DNA from: Zonotrichia leucophrys gambelii
Taxonomy: Eukaryota; Chordata; Aves; Passeriformes; Passerellidae
Assembly: GCF_028769735.1 (NCBI RefSeq)
Contig: NC_088173.1
Location: forward strand, 20,524,038-20,588,037
DNA: 64,000 nt
Reading direction: 5' to 3'
Below, in pieces: positions 36,301 through 50,009 of the stretch; position 1 is the first letter of the stretch, and each line of letters opens with the position of its first letter. Both the position numbers and the translations under genes were made by a program. The notes under the pieces are model-generated. The model ran no database searches and was not told the origin of the DNA. It saw only the letters and a list, made by a program, of their open reading frames with translations.

Positions 36301-37095
36301 GTGCAGATACCCAAGCCTAGAGGGAAAAAAGGCAAACCCTGTGGAATTTGGGAGCAGCACTGATGGCTTTGAAATCCTGTGAATTACTGGCATCAGTCGA
36401 AATTCGACTGGTCCTTTTCTTTTTTCCGACCTGCTGATTTCTTGTGATGAGGTAGCACCAAGTTATTTGGCAAAACAAACCATTAAAATTTTTTGCTTTC
36501 TGGGAAAAATTTCTGTTCTAAAACATGCAGGAAAGAGTACATTTCTATATAAGCAAAGCACTACTATTATTACTAGGTAACTGCTATTGAAAGTTGCATA
36601 AAGTTGTTGTTTGCCTATTTCCTAAAAGAGTGGAATATATAGTTGGTTTGCTGGGGGTTTTTTGGTTGGTTTTTGTTTTGTTTTAATCCAATTGCCCCTG
36701 TATTGCTTTCCCTTATCGTGGGCTTTTCAGTTTTGTTTAAAAACCTGTTTAACTCAATAGTGCACACTACTATCTCCTCATAGAGTTATACATCATTACT
36801 TGGTTACTTAATTTGTCCAGGTAAAGTATGCCCATATCAATTAAAAGACAAATTGCAGCTTGAATACATGGAGGAAATAGTTACTAAATGTTGTTTTAAA
36901 ATTATATCAAGACTGCTGAGGAAGGTGTCTCAGACAAAACAGGAAAACAAAAGGAAGATCCTCTGCTGGTTGATCAGATTTGCCTTTATAACCAGGAGAC
37001 ATATCCCAGTGTTCTTCTTTACAGCTTGATGGTCATTAAGTTTTCTCCTTGTGATTTCTGGCCTTTGAAGTGAACTTTGTTTTAATATTATTGCG
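36300..37095. other. Intergenic upstream of APELA
   Basis: AT-rich, with a T/G-rich run (GGGGTTTTTTGGTTGGTTTT) near 36653-36686. No exon recognised. Confidence 0.5.
36394..36410. repeat. 17-bp palindrome with CpG pair
   Basis: CAGTCGAAATTCGACTG is a perfect palindrome around a central A. It stands in CpG-poor sequence upstream of APELA. No binding factor is recognised. Confidence 0.8.
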
Positions 37096-37104
37096 ACTAG
37101 CTCA

Positions 37105-37255
37105 GCTGAAATCAGGGTCCTGTGGTGGCAGTGACAGAATTTTCTTAAGGGTGCTACAAATTCAAGTACAAATATGATGGAGTAGGAGTGCTGTGCTCAG
37201 ATCACCCAGCGAGTTTGTGACAGAGCCGGGGTTACATCCTCAGTACCCTTAATGT
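37105..37255. mobile_element. Ancient MIR/L3-like relic
   Basis: GATCACCCAGCGAGTTTGTG and ACAGAGCCGGGGTTACATCC parallel the conserved end GGTCACACAGCGAGTCAGTGGCAGAGCCGGGATT of old amniote repeats. Only this end is convincing. Confidence 0.45.
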
Positions 37256-40200
37256 CATTCTGTCTCCACTAGGACGGGTTTAGGGGTGTGTTCTCTTGCT
37301 CACCATGAATGAGAGGACACTGGCCACCCCATTCATACAGCCCTGCAAATGACCATCACTTTCATTCAGCAGGTGAGGTTCAGGCTCATAACCTTAAGGT
37401 GGAAAGTAGTATAGACTTCAAAGTGATAGGGACTCTGCAGAAAGCTGAAGGGCAGAAAGAATGCATAGACTATTGCCAGTCCCTCGGGCTATCCAGGCCT
37501 CTTCTGCACCTGAATGTGGTGAAGTTTAGTTCTGAGGTCACATTAAATTTAGGGGACTTGAGATAGATGCAGTCATTAAGTGCAATATTTATTGGGGTTT
37601 TTCCCAGTTTTGTACGCTATAATCTGTTAATTCCCCTGCTAACTCTGTGACAAAGTTTACAAATATTTATTTGACTAATAAAATCCAAGTCACTGTAACA
37701 TGAGCATGACAGAGTTATTATAATTTTCATGTAAGATACAGTAATAATTCTATGCTTCCCCACTGAAAAAAATTCTAAAATGTAATACAGCCTCACTCTA
37801 GAATTTGTAGCTCTTTTGCAGGCAGCTTTCTTTCAGGTACTTACATTCATGTGCTACTTGAAATTAGGCAAATAACAACTCAGTAGAATGTAGTGATGTA
37901 ATAGTTCTGCCTTTTTCACAGTGTTTGCTGGTGGGGTTTGTGCTGGCTTGAGAGGAGAGGGAATGTAAAGTGGGTAGGAAAGCTGCAAGTCTCTAGATAA
38001 CACTTTATAAGCTAGAAGAATTGGTTATTTGAATCAAAAGCTTTCCTTCTCTTATAATCTGGAAGGAACATAATAAAGGAATGATTATTTCAGCATTTAT
38101 TACCTATATCATTACTACTTCTCCAATAGACACTCTCTTCCCCGTTTCCTCCTTGATAGGATCAAATAGTCAGGTTATCTGTTTACATCCAGAAAGTGAA
38201 AAAAACAGCTAGCATATTACAGAAACAATTTTGAAAGTGTTGAATAGGAACTGCCTTTCCTGAATATCAAACATTAACTGTAAGTAACACACAGTATTAT
38301 CTTTTGCTTAACACATTTCAGTAAATACTGTATCGCTTCACTGGTTATTAATTGTTCTGGGTGACACTTTCAGTACAGTCGCTGCTACAGTCTTATTTGG
38401 GGAAAAGATTTTGAAAACATGGTGCCATTTCCAATAATAACATTGGAAGAAATAAGGGAAAAGTGGCTGAGGGAATATCAGATCATTTTGTCACATATAG
38501 AAGAATAAAAAATACCTCAATAAATGACAGAGCAAGTCACTGGAAGAGCAAAAGATGAAATAATGTGAGGAAGCAGTAAAATGCACAGTATTAAGAAATA
38601 GAATAAGCTTGGATGATTACAACAGAACAGAAAGATACTTGGGCACCTCCTAGTATGGAGTAAGAGATTAATTAGTATTCCCCATTGCTCTGCTATTCAG
38701 AAATTGAATACTACCTTTGGTTTGAAGGCCAGCACATAATTATCAACTCTAGCATTTATCGTTAATATTTAGAAAGAGTTTTCAAATTCTTTCAGTATAA
38801 AATGTTAAGTGATGATTCTAAAGTACAGGAATTAATTGCTATATATGTCAATACTGGTTTCAATCCTGGTATCTCAGATATCCCTTGGATAACAACTCTT
38901 CCCCTCTTAGAAGCCTGTAAAAATATATTGTGGGTCTCCAGTGTTTCATAAGAAACCATGCTGAATGCTCAGCAATGATAGCAACTGATAATAAGTGAAA
39001 ATTCTTGTTTATTTTGACTTGAAACTGTCAGATAAGATATAACAGCAGAGTTTTTTGTCAGATTTTCTAACTTGGTTTTCCCCAAATTAATCCATCCTGC
39101 TGATCCAGAAGAATTATTTCACTAACCAGACAAGATCTGGGATAAACACGTTTACAGGTCAAAAGAATTTTGTGAAGCATATCTTCGAATCAAATTGCAA
39201 GTGTCACGAGGGAAAGTTCTCAGCTTTTCCTTGCTCCTTTCTATTACATTGCAAGATGGTAAGTGGGCTGTGCAACAAACAAAATTTTAAAAATGCAAAA
39301 AGTTCATGTGAGTAACCACTTGAAAGGAAGAAGTTGGCCAAGAAATGCTCACAGGGATAAATTTTGAAATGTTGTTTAGGTGTCTGTGATTTTTTTTTTT
39401 AAACCACAAATTTCACTGGGATTATTATCTCATGGTTTTATAGGGTCTATGTGCCTACCATGAATATAAAGGATGTTTTTTCTTCAGCCCAGGGTACAGC
39501 ACCAGATGCCAAATACAATGTTTGCCTTCTTCGTTGACTGTAATCATGAAGACTACTTTTTCTAGGCAAAACTCATTAGCTCAAAAATTATGATTTCAGG
39601 AGAAAATTATGCACTCTGTCCTGAATTTTATCTGTTCTTGGAAATGAAAATCTACCTGGAAACAAAACTCTATTCCTCCTGTTTACCATTTTATGGCTTT
39701 TTCTGGAGGAAAAAAAAAATCTACTTCCCTGCCTATTAGTGTTCACTGCCTTTCCTGCCTGAGGGGAGACAGTGCTCCGGAAGAAAATGGTAGTCAGCAA
39801 GCACAAGGAATGTGCACCAGTAACCTGACACTGGAGACAGATGTGCTCAAGGAAAGGAAATGGGGATGGCTCAGACCAGGCTGAACCTTGCATAACTTTT
39901 TTTTAATGTTTTCTATGTGTGTTGCAGAGATGCACTACCTAGAAAGTACATTTTCTTTAATTTTAATCTGGGAAGAAAGTATGCTGTGTTCCTGCCATCA
40001 TTTCTAGGTTCTTGCTGCAATATAGGTCATAATTACAATTATTAGAATAATGATAGAAGTAAAACATGCTCTGGGAGCCTCAGTCTGTCTTACTTCTGTG
40101 ACCCTACAATCTGTATGGTTGATTTTTAAAAATACAATGAAATACCAGCCCTGCTCCTAAATAATCATAAATTATGAAGTCTCTCCTAGAGGGACAATTT

Positions 40201-43150
40201 CATCAGCAACAATTTTTTCATTTTTCAAAAGACAATTTCATCAGTTACCTACTGAACTGTATTGATGAATTTTCTTTTTTGCTTAAGGAAAATACATTTT
40301 CATGAGCTCCAAGGTGCACTTATTTATCAGTTTCCTTCCATTTCTTAGAAGTAAATTTGATTCTAAGATTCATCTAGGAAATACATACACATATTTCTTC
40401 CTAAGAGGAAAACACAGAGGTCAGCTCTGGAGCAGCAGTGCCTGTGATCCCCACCAGTGCGGCCGCATGTTCCATTTCAGGCAGCCCATTTGGGGTCAGA
40501 TTCTTCTCTGGCACTGCTCATAATTTCAGAGCTTTTTAATTTAAAGAGTCATTTATATTGTCTTCAATAAATGATGTTCAAGAAAAACCCCACAATTCTT
40601 GCAAAGCACGAGGTTCTATAATAAATTTTTATTTGCTGGTTGACTTTCAAATATGTAACCCCCTTGCATATCCAGACCCTTCATGCCCTAGGTTTCAGCG
40701 AGGAAAGTATTTTTAAAAGTATGTTTTTCATGTTATTAAGAAAACCCTGAGAAGTTATCATATAAATAAGGCAAACATATTTGTACCTTTCTGCTGCAGC
40801 TAGAACACACACATGTAGGAAAAAGAGATGCCTACTGTAGTATTTAACATTGAAGTTACTGTTTACATTTAGTAGGGAAATTTCAGGAAGGAAATACAGA
40901 CATATTTTTGTCCTAAACTCAAGGTTTTAGAGCTTCACATGCAGTCAGGAAATTATTAGTCTTACCCAAAGCTATCCATTTAGTTGTACAAATTTCTGGA
41001 AGCTTTTCAGACAGAAAGAGTTAACTTCCTGGAGATAATTTGCTACATAACTGATCTTCTGGTTTGGATTTGGGCAGCCACTAGCCACAGTAAAATTTTA
41101 ATGCAGGAGGTGTTAGGACAGGCTTGGCAAATTTCTGTAAAGATTGGTTGAGTGATTACTTGAAAGGGAATTTCAAATTAACCTCCAGTTTTTTGCATAT
41201 TTATACTTTTGACTTCAGGTAGTAAATTTAGGTTGCAGCTTTGGCAGATCCTTTTTCCATGTTGCTTGCATGTTAGCATTAGGGATATGGTGTCTCGTGA
41301 AGCAGCTCTGTAGCAAGAGTGAGCACAAGTTCAGGGAGTCTAGTGTGATGTAATGTTTTAATATCCCATAGTTGTCACCAATAAAGTTAACCCCCTGCAA
41401 GCCTGGTGACCATCTTGAAACCAGGTGAAATGTGTGCTTTAGGTAAGGGTTTTCTTACTAGGGTTTGGACCTGTTTAGTACAATCCTCTGAACTTTGCCT
41501 CCTGGCAAAAAGATTGCAGAACTGCCTTGCTCTTTATCAATGTCGGGGCTGTGACACTGCCTTTTCCATGTTTCCTATCTGAATTACTTCTTTATCTGCT
41601 GTGATCAGGAAGGTCAGCCTTGCTGTGGCCAACACAGCTGGTGAGAGGTGCAAAAGAACAGAAGGTATCTATGATTTCTCTGCTTTTCTGACCATCAATC
41701 TGAAAAGAAGGAATTGCAAGCTTATGTTCAAATAAAATATATGAACACAAGAAAAATAATGGAGGCAAGAGAGTCAAGCTTATATTTAGGGAAATGTGGA
41801 CTTTCATTGAACTTCTTTGTTGTTTGTGTGGGAAAGACTAATGTTTCTGATTGCATTATATATACTTTTGCTTGCTTGAAAAGTTTTGTGGTGTTTACTC
41901 TTAGTTAGGATAACAGCACCTACCTACTCACTACCCTTTTTGCTGGCTGTTCTAGATGTTGCATGCTTCTACCTAATAACAGATTGTTCAAAGTGTAAGC
42001 TTCACAATGTAGACTTGTGAGATCTTTCTATGCCAGCACCTTTTTATTTGATTACATAGGCTGGATGACTGTATAATGTGCTGTGGTAACAAGTCTGCCA
42101 AACTGAAGAGTTTGCCTTGGAGAGATCTCAGTGCTGTAACTGCTGCACTTGCTGGGTGCCTGCTGTGATCAGTGCTCACTGTGGATCTCACACACTAATG
42201 ATCTTACCTTTTCTCCCCCTGTTGAAGCTGCGCTGATAGGAAAGGTGGGAAAGTTTGAGGAAAAAAGCCTACTACAAGACAGAGCACTGCAATCTGTCAC
42301 CCCCTGTACTAATCCAGTAAGGTGATTACTGGCTGTACAGCACTTATAGCTATACCAAAAAAAGGTCCTGGCTGTTTTTTTGGGGTTTTTTTTGGTAGAA
42401 AAGTTCTTTATCAATGGAAACACCAAAGACTAAATTAGCAGAGATGATGTCATGGAAATACGTGCAAAACATGACAGTAGATACAGGATATAGCAAAAGA
42501 ATATCCTGTAGAAGCTGAAGCAGCAAAGCATTGGTCTTGCTTCAGCAATATATATATATATTAAATAATAATGATGTCTAGCATGAATAAAAGGCACAAA
42601 GCTCAAAAGTTAATTTTGTTGATCTCAATGTTTACCACAGGAATTATTGTGTTAAACCCTCAAAGAAGATCTTGAGACTCCAGACTCATCAAAGTTTTGT
42701 AATAGATACCGTGCTCCCTCAAAAATAGCTGAATCCAGGAAAGAAAACAGCAGCCCAAACCATCAGCCCTCAGACAAAATACATGCTTCATGGAAGAGAG
42801 GTTATGTTAGGTTAAGAGCATAACTTAGCTGTTGTCAGGAAGTGCAGTTCATGAGATGTGTTGCATCATTGACTTAGAAACCCTCAGTTGAAATTGGCAG
42901 TGTTTTTATTTGCTTTCAAGGCTAGTAAATATTTTCAGCTTGCAAATTTATACAAAATAGTAATAAATGTCTGTTGCCAGAGACCCTGATGAACGTTCCT
43001 TCTGAAATGTGCTATTTAACAAAATATGTTTTTCTGTCTCTATTCAACTTTTTTCTCATTGCAGCATTTCAATCTGTTAAAAGCACAGAGATGCAGAGGT
43101 AAAGATGCTAGTGTATTAGATCTGCAAAATTTTGTTCATTTTGAACAGTC
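37256..43150. other. Gene desert, no gene recognised
   Basis: AT-rich non-coding sequence with short chance frames only. A short (AT)n run occurs at about 42549-42562, and a poly(T)/G run at about 42375-42395. Confidence 0.5.
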
Positions 43151-43159
43151 CTTCCATTA

Positions 43160-43350
43160 TGTAATAATTGCTAATTTTCCCCTTTTTTTTTAGTATGGTT
43201 TGATAGAGGTTTTGTATGTTTGTTTGTTTGTAGGATTTTATTGTTAGTTTTTGTCATTGTTGTTTTGCTTGTTTGTTTGTCCTTGTGGTGGATTTTTTTG
43301 GGGTCTTTTCTTTGGTTGGTTGGGTTTTTTTACTTTTTTCTTTTTGTTTT
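43160..43350. repeat. T- and TTTG-rich low-complexity tract
   Basis: The plus strand is dominated by TGTTTG, TTGTT and TTTTTTGGGG-type words with very few A or C. It resembles shorter tracts at about 36.65, 42.37, 47.04 and 51.92 kb. The Lys/Asn-rich minus-strand frame across it is an artefact. Confidence 0.7.
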
Positions 43351-43487
43351 TAATGAGCCACCAAGGTGAGTAGTAAATTCCTAGCACCAGATAAACTTGG
43401 AGCCAAAGTGATTTATACCTTGTCGTTGAATAAATTGTCTTAATGATTTTCTGGCATGATACATGGATAGAAAAATCACAGCGTGAA

Positions 43488-44230
43488 TGTCGTGGTTCAA
43501 GCATATATTGTGATGCTGATAGGTAGTAAATCACAGTTTTTAATTTTCATAAAATATAAAGGAAAGCTTCCTTTGGCCAGTCCATAGCCCTTCCAAGCAA
43601 GCAGCATGTGGTAGCTGTGCAGTGTCCTGGCTGTCAGAGCTGTGTGGGGCTGCTTTAGCAAAAGTGGCCACAAATGTGTGCCACCACTGGCCAGGCATCT
43701 CATGCAGCCTTTTGCTATCTGTCCTCACTCTTGGAAGGATCAGGATGGAGAATACCAGCTGAATTCATTGGTTTTGTGTCAGCAGTGTCTTGCTTCTGCT
43801 GTCATTCTTGAGAGGCTCTTTGGTTTTCCATCTGTTGTGTGTGGTTGTACAGCTCTCACAGGGTGTGGAAAGGGTGTTGTGGCCTGAAGGCTGGGACAAG
43901 CTGAGAACAGGCTACAAGCTCCACAGCTTGTTCTGGCAGACAGAAAATGTCATGTGGGCTGTTCCTTGGATAACTTGCAGATGGAAATCCCAGTGAAGAA
44001 TTGTTTATAGAATGAGCTTCTTCACAAGGCTCTTATCACTGCAGACCCATAGCAGGTCTCAATGTGCTAGTCCAGGTAACCATAGCAGTGTAACAGTGAA
44101 ATAACCATGCTCCTGAGTGTTTGCTCACGTCCTCTGATGAGTTTACAGCTGTTCCTAGGGCCATGGTGCTGCCATGGTGACAGGGGTGGCCTTCCTGAGC
44201 TAACTGATTTAAGGCCATCATTCAACTTGT
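43488..44230. mobile_element. Possible degraded LTR-like block
   Basis: GC rises from about 43.56 to 44.2 kb with few stops on either strand. The left edge carries TGTCGTGGTTCAAGC, similar to the TGTCGTGGTTTAA terminus of bird LTRs. No second terminus was identified, so the call is weak. Confidence 0.25.
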
Positions 44231-44585
44231 ACTAATTTCAGCCTGAAACCCCCAAATTAAATGCTATGTACTTAGAGAAATAAAAAAATAAATAGTGTGA
44301 AGAGTATCTACATTAAGGTATAAGTGCATTCACTTGAAGGTCAGCAGCTTACATCTGCTGTCCATCACTGGCATGTAGCAAAATAAATAGACCATGATCG
44401 ACTTCACATTTCTCTATAGCAACAGCAGGGTTTTCTGGTTCTAAATACTTACAAAACAGTGCTAGGCATATGAAAACTGTTGCAGAATTCAAACAGAAAT
44501 TGACTGCAGTCACCTTTGTAAGGCACCAACAAATTTGCTATTCCTTGTCCTGTTTTTCAAAGGATTAATATGTATGTACTTGGAC

Positions 44586-45172
44586 CTTTATCATAGTATA
44601 ATCCCAAATGGCCACTAAGCCCCACACACAGCTCCCTCACGCTCCCATGTTGGATGTGGGAGAGGACCTTAAGAGAAAAAGTGAGAGAATTTGTGTGTTG
44701 AGATAAAGACAGTTTAATAGGTAAAGCAAAAGCTGGGCATGCAAGCAAAGAAAAGCTAGGAATTAATTCAGCACTTCCCATGGACAGGCAGGTATTCAGT
44801 CATTCCCAGGAAACTGGAGCTCCATCACACACAAGTAATGGTTACTTGGGAATACAAATACCATCACTCCAAGCGTCCCCCTGTCCTTCTCCTTCCCTGA
44901 GCTGTGTATGCTGAGCATGATGCCTTATGGTCTGGAATGCCCCTTTGGTCACTGGGAGTTGGTCAGCTGTCCCAGCTGTGTCCCCACCCTCAGCCTCCTC
45001 GCTGCTGGGGTGGGATGAGGGGCAGAAAGGGCCTGGGATCTGTGCAAGCCCTGCTCAGAAGTAACAAAAACATCCCTTTATTATCAACACTCTGCTCAGT
45101 ACAAATCCAAAACACAGCCCCACACCAGCTAGTTTGAAGAAAATAAACTCTACCCCAGCCTGAACCTATCCA
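44586..45172 (-). mobile_element. Solo LTR of an avian endogenous retrovirus, copy 2
   Basis: This is the same element and orientation as the copy at 1.48-2.08 kb. Shared blocks in the same order include GATAAAGACAGTTTAATAGG (copy 1 GATTAAGGCAGTTTAACAGG), GGTTACTTGG, ACCATCACTCCAA, GCTGAGCATGATG, AACATC, and ACAAATCCAAAACACAGCCC. It has lost the end motif at its left side and has no internal viral genes beside it. Confidence 0.75.
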
Positions 45173-48100
45173 ATCTTTTATTTGAATCTCAACAGCAACA
45201 AATTTGGTTCACAGTTTTATAGATAAAGAAAATACTGTATCATTTTCTCAGTGTGTGTCAGTACCAATCTTAGGTAATGGTAAGGTAAGGTAACCTTTCT
45301 ACTGCAGATATATTTTTTCCTGTTTGGTTTGTATAAGAAGACCTGAGAAGAACCCAAATAAAAATTCAAGGTTTATTAAACTCTAAATTACATTTAAATG
45401 AGTTATAGTGTCATATTCATAGGACTGTGACTACACTTTTTATATAGAATTTCTGTAGGGATTTTAAATAGATCTCAGAGATTTACAGCTGTCTTCTAGA
45501 AATACATTATTTTCAGGGTTTGTTGCAGTTGTTACACATTAACTTACAGTGTGCTAACAGCTAAGTAAATGTTTGGCAACTGATCAGAAGCCCTAAATGA
45601 GGTCATAACATATGGAGAGGTGCTGAGAGGTTACAATTCCTGTGTGTCTCAATTAATACTGTAGCTAGTAAGCATTCTTTGCAGCTCATAGGCTCTGATC
45701 CAGCAGTGTGCTGGCGTGGAAGTGGATATTTAAGCCAACAACCCAATAAGTAGATCTGTCAGCTTCTCTGAGGGTGCTCATATACTTGGAAGTATTTTCA
45801 GGAATGAGTTCTTTGCAGGGTCAAGGTATCTTGGAATAAATATTTGTTGGGAAAGTTTGAGTACAACAAGCTGAAACACTTGAAAAACATCCTTTTCCTG
45901 AATGCTACGTTGCATCTCATCAGTGCATGTGAGCAGCAATAGATTTCCTTTATGAAAAGTGTTATTTTCTATCTGATTGCAGCTCATTTAAGCATAAACA
46001 CATTTAATGTACTCTTGCTTTATCCTTACCTCGAAGCCATCATTGTAGCTGACATGATGAAAGCAGAACTGTAGTAGTTTAGGCTAATAGGCACATTTCT
46101 TATGATGTCAGTCTTTATTGAGAGGCAGCTATTCAGCCCAGTATTTCAAAGGGATTAGTTTATGTTCCTTTCATATCATCTCTCATTGTTTTGGTATCAT
46201 TTGGATTGATGGATTGATTGTATTGCAGTGTTTGCTAACTGACATAAGTACAAATGCATAAAAAAGGAAGCATCTTCATTTATTTTTCCTATAAAATACT
46301 TAGGTATTCTACAGGAAAACATTATCTGAAGTATTTCATTGTAAGCAGAGAATATCTCAGTCTTTGCAGTTTGCAGTGGAAAGCCAGTGACCAATTCTTA
46401 AGATTGAGCAAACCTAAGAGAAATGAAAATGTGAGTTATTTGCACATTTGTATGGGATGCCTGTCTGACTCTGCTGTAGAGACAACAAAAAATACTTCTA
46501 AAAACACAGAAAAGGAGAAGTATTTTCTTGAATTTTTGCTGTCATACTATCGGTTAATTCAGAGTTTCATTATCTCTTCTGTTATCAAACAGGAAATCCT
46601 TTCTTTGCTTTTACTGCCCCTGAAAGGTAGCCTTATCAACCAACCATTCTTCACATGTGGCTCCCCAAACTTTTTTCCACTTCTAGTATCTCACAGAGCG
46701 ATTAGCTCTGACAGAAGCATGCAGAGCCAGCCTGTGTTTAGCACTTGTACACACCACTGGGTATTTTATTTGTGTGAAGATAGAAAAGATTAGTCTTGAC
46801 TCACTGAGGCTGGTTAAAGTAGTGGCCTGATTTTCAGTTTGTTCAGGATCCCACTTACTGAAAATATCATCATGACTCAGAAGGGACCTTGCCTTCAGAG
46901 AGGTCAGAGCCGTGTTTAATACTATCAGTTTTATTGTAGTGATCTACCTATGGTATTATTAGCTATACAGAACCTGAAGATACACATCTTGAACTGTGAT
47001 GATTTTGAGAATGTGGTTCAGTTTTTGTTGGGTCTTGAGTTTGGTTTGGGGTGTTTTTCCGGTGGTGGTGGTGGTTTTCTTGAGGTGGTGTCTTTTTGGT
47101 TACAGGAAAAAAAATTGTCTTAAATGTAGGGTACTCTTTGAGTCCCCTTTTTCATAGATCTTATTCCAACTGAGATTTTGTTTTGTCATGAAGATCCAGA
47201 ATATGTTTTGAGGAGTTTTTTTTTAATATTCTTGGTTTTTTAAACCAAATTTAAGAAAATTTCCATTGACTTAAACGTGACTTTTTTTTACCAACAATAT
47301 AATTTAAATTAAAATCCCTGTAACTTTCATTCATAACTACTTTCTCCCTGAATCAATACATAGATATAATCCTATACTAAATAGCAACCATGAGCCGTGG
47401 AGACTTGAAGGATGAAGATGAAGCTAAATCCTCATAATAGTTTCCTCAGGGGTTTTAATAGGTAATGCTCATGTTTTTACTTGGTTTTAGCTCCCTCCTT
47501 CATGTAGAAAAGCCAGCAGAAGTAGAAAATCAATCAAATGTGAGATAGACCTTATACTCATTGTCTGCATTAGGACTGTCCCTTTACCTGAAGGAATATG
47601 TGATATTGTGATTTTACCAGTAAATACATATTCTACTTTACACTTGAAAATTGCAAAGTATCTTATTTCTGTAAGATGGCATAGTTGTGCATCCATTATC
47701 TTGGCATTTAGGAACCAGCTTGTTACAGATTTCAAACAAACAGCAAAGTTCCAATTCTTTTCTTGATTTCCATCCACCCTCCTTGGTGCTCTCCTTGTAT
47801 ATCCATGAGCCCAGTGGGTATATTCAGATAGCACAACAAGTTTGCCTCTGTTTTCAGTTCATCCTGTAGATGTTTCCAGGTGATGAAAGGAGACCTTTTG
47901 AAAATTGCATGTTCCTTTCTTTTTTCTGTAGTGATGAAAAGCACGCCATGATGCTGACAGAGACTGCTTTTGTCTCCTTGACATGTACGCATAATTTATA
48001 CAGCCTTATAAATCTTGGCTTTATGGGACCATGTGTCTTATAAATGAGATGAAGGGTGTCCCTTTCACAATGGGTTTGTCAAAGCTGAGGGAGAGCTGAG

Positions 48101-49860
48101 GTTGTTCTCTCCCTCTAACCTCTTGGCCACCCCTTGGTAAAATAGCATAGTTTTAGAGTTAATGGACTAATTGCATGTACAGCAAACATCTTCATTTTCC
48201 AAGCCAGTGCAAGCTGACAACTTTATTGTCCTGCATTAAAAAAAAAAAAATCAAAAAGGTGATATTTCAGAGAAAAGAAATGGGGAGGAAAAGTTTGGTA
48301 GGGTAACTTATACAAGAAAGCATAATATCTTCAACAGAGCAAACTTTGAAAGGCCTTGTCTGTGTTCATATCTGGTATCATAGTTATAGAAGATTATGGG
48401 TGTAGTAGATATGAGATGATTATATTCCTTCTAAAATATTTAAGAACTTTTTAGAACGTTCTTAGGTAAGAAACTTTTACAAAGTTCTTAGAAAGTATGC
48501 CTTTCTTGATAATTTTTTTAGGTTTTTTAATAGGTAGTTTTGATCCCTAGTATTTTGGAACTGTTCTTCCCAAAACTAGCTATAATATTTTAATTTTGAT
48601 GTTATTCAGATAAATTTAGATGAAGTTAGCAAACATTCTCTGTGGAGAAAAAATTTGTCCAAATGACAATGTATCTTTGCCCCTCAATTTGTCTGGAAAA
48701 ACTGAAAGAACTGGGGTATCCATTTGTTTTAGTTTTTACAGTCTTTTTTTTCCTTTGTCCAGAGTTATCTTTGACAAAATGGGGGATTCCAGCATAGCAT
48801 ATTGAGGAGAGTGTTCCAGTTAATCAAAGACAACTGTTTTCAATTCAAAATGTATATATTTATTTTTATTAAAATATTTAACATTTTTCATTAAAACATT
48901 AATATGTTCAATTTCCCTCTGAACACCTACACACTGAAAAACATAGTAAAAGATCTGTCCAGTATTCTTTACTAAATCATCAAAAATCTGCTAGAGGTGA
49001 GCTACCTACAAAAAAGTAAACATAAGCGAATATTTTATGTCCTGTGTAAATAGAAAGTTAGAAAGAAACAAAAACATTTAACACAGGTCTTTTACTGAAA
49101 AAAAAAAACTTCACACCTAATTAAGTAGCCAAATTCTAATTATATATTAAAGGTGAAGATTCATTGGAAAAAAGACACCTTTGATTACTTTTTCTCTATC
49201 AGTTTTTCAAAATCAGTTTGCTGCAGTACTGCTTCAATTGGTTTGAATTTCTCACACAGAGCTAGAGAATATGTTCAACTGTGATCCTTGTTTATATGCA
49301 GGAATTGTGCCAATTTAAATCATTTAGATTCTGCTGTAAATTGTCACTGCTTCTTTTTATAACAATAACAGATGATTTAATGTTTTCTCATAACATCTTA
49401 ATGCCAATTAGCTACTAATTTTTTTATGCAATTCCATGTGTTTTGCATTAGATTAGGCTTTGATTTTTTTTTTTCTGTCGTAGCTGTTGGTCCTTGGCTA
49501 CACAAATCCAAAACCCATCATTTTTAGAAGGTGTAACAAATTCTGTAAGAACTCTACCTCTTGACAGCATTGGTCCGTCTAGTCGTACATTCATCAGAAG
49601 TTTATCCTGAATCTGGAAGATGAATAAGTAGGAAGTAAGTGATTGATTAAAAAGTTTTGTGTATAAAAAAAGTAGAGTGCCTGAAAACATTCAGAGAGCA
49701 TCATACTTGCTCTGGTGTAGCAGTTATGCAAGCTGGGACAAAGGCAGCTGAGGAGGTTTTTATACTGTGACAAAACCTCACTCAACAAGAGCTCCCATCA
49801 AGGTCAAACTTTCTCATATTAGCAGCCTAATACCTCTCCAGCTTAATATTGTATTACTGG
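45173..49860. other. Gene desert, no gene recognised
   Basis: AT-rich. The longest frame is 179 codons (46254-46793, plus), with no recognisable domain and no splice context. A GGTGGTGGTGGTGG run lies near 47060. Confidence 0.5.
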
Positions 49861-49869
49861 TTATTGAAA

Positions 49870-50001
49870 TGTGGCTCCTAACCTCTCTAATTAGATGCAG
49901 TGCTGCTCTATAAGTAAATGAGATTACAGAGGCTGGTGCAGTTGCCTGAGTCGGTCCTTCATGCGGCTCACCTGGGGCTGCAAGTGCCCTCCGGGAAAGA
50001 G
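49870..50001 (+). other. Possible orphan exon with strong splice donor
   Basis: A short, locally CpG-containing, GC-richer stretch ends GGGAAAGAG followed by GTAAGG (donor at 50002). An ATG at about 49961 opens MRLTWGCKCPPGK before the donor. On the human map the 5' end of MARCHF1 would lie to this side and in this orientation, so a non-coding or alternative first exon is conceivable. There is no direct support. Confidence 0.2.
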
Positions 50002-50009
50002 GTAAGGGA

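Noticed and set aside
1484..45172. The two LTRs as ends of one provirus
   Set aside because: The 43 kb between them holds host genes and no retroviral coding sequence, and the copies differ too much to be a recent pair.
46254..46793. 179-codon plus-strand frame
   Set aside because: No domain or splice context, and codon use looks random; treated as chance.
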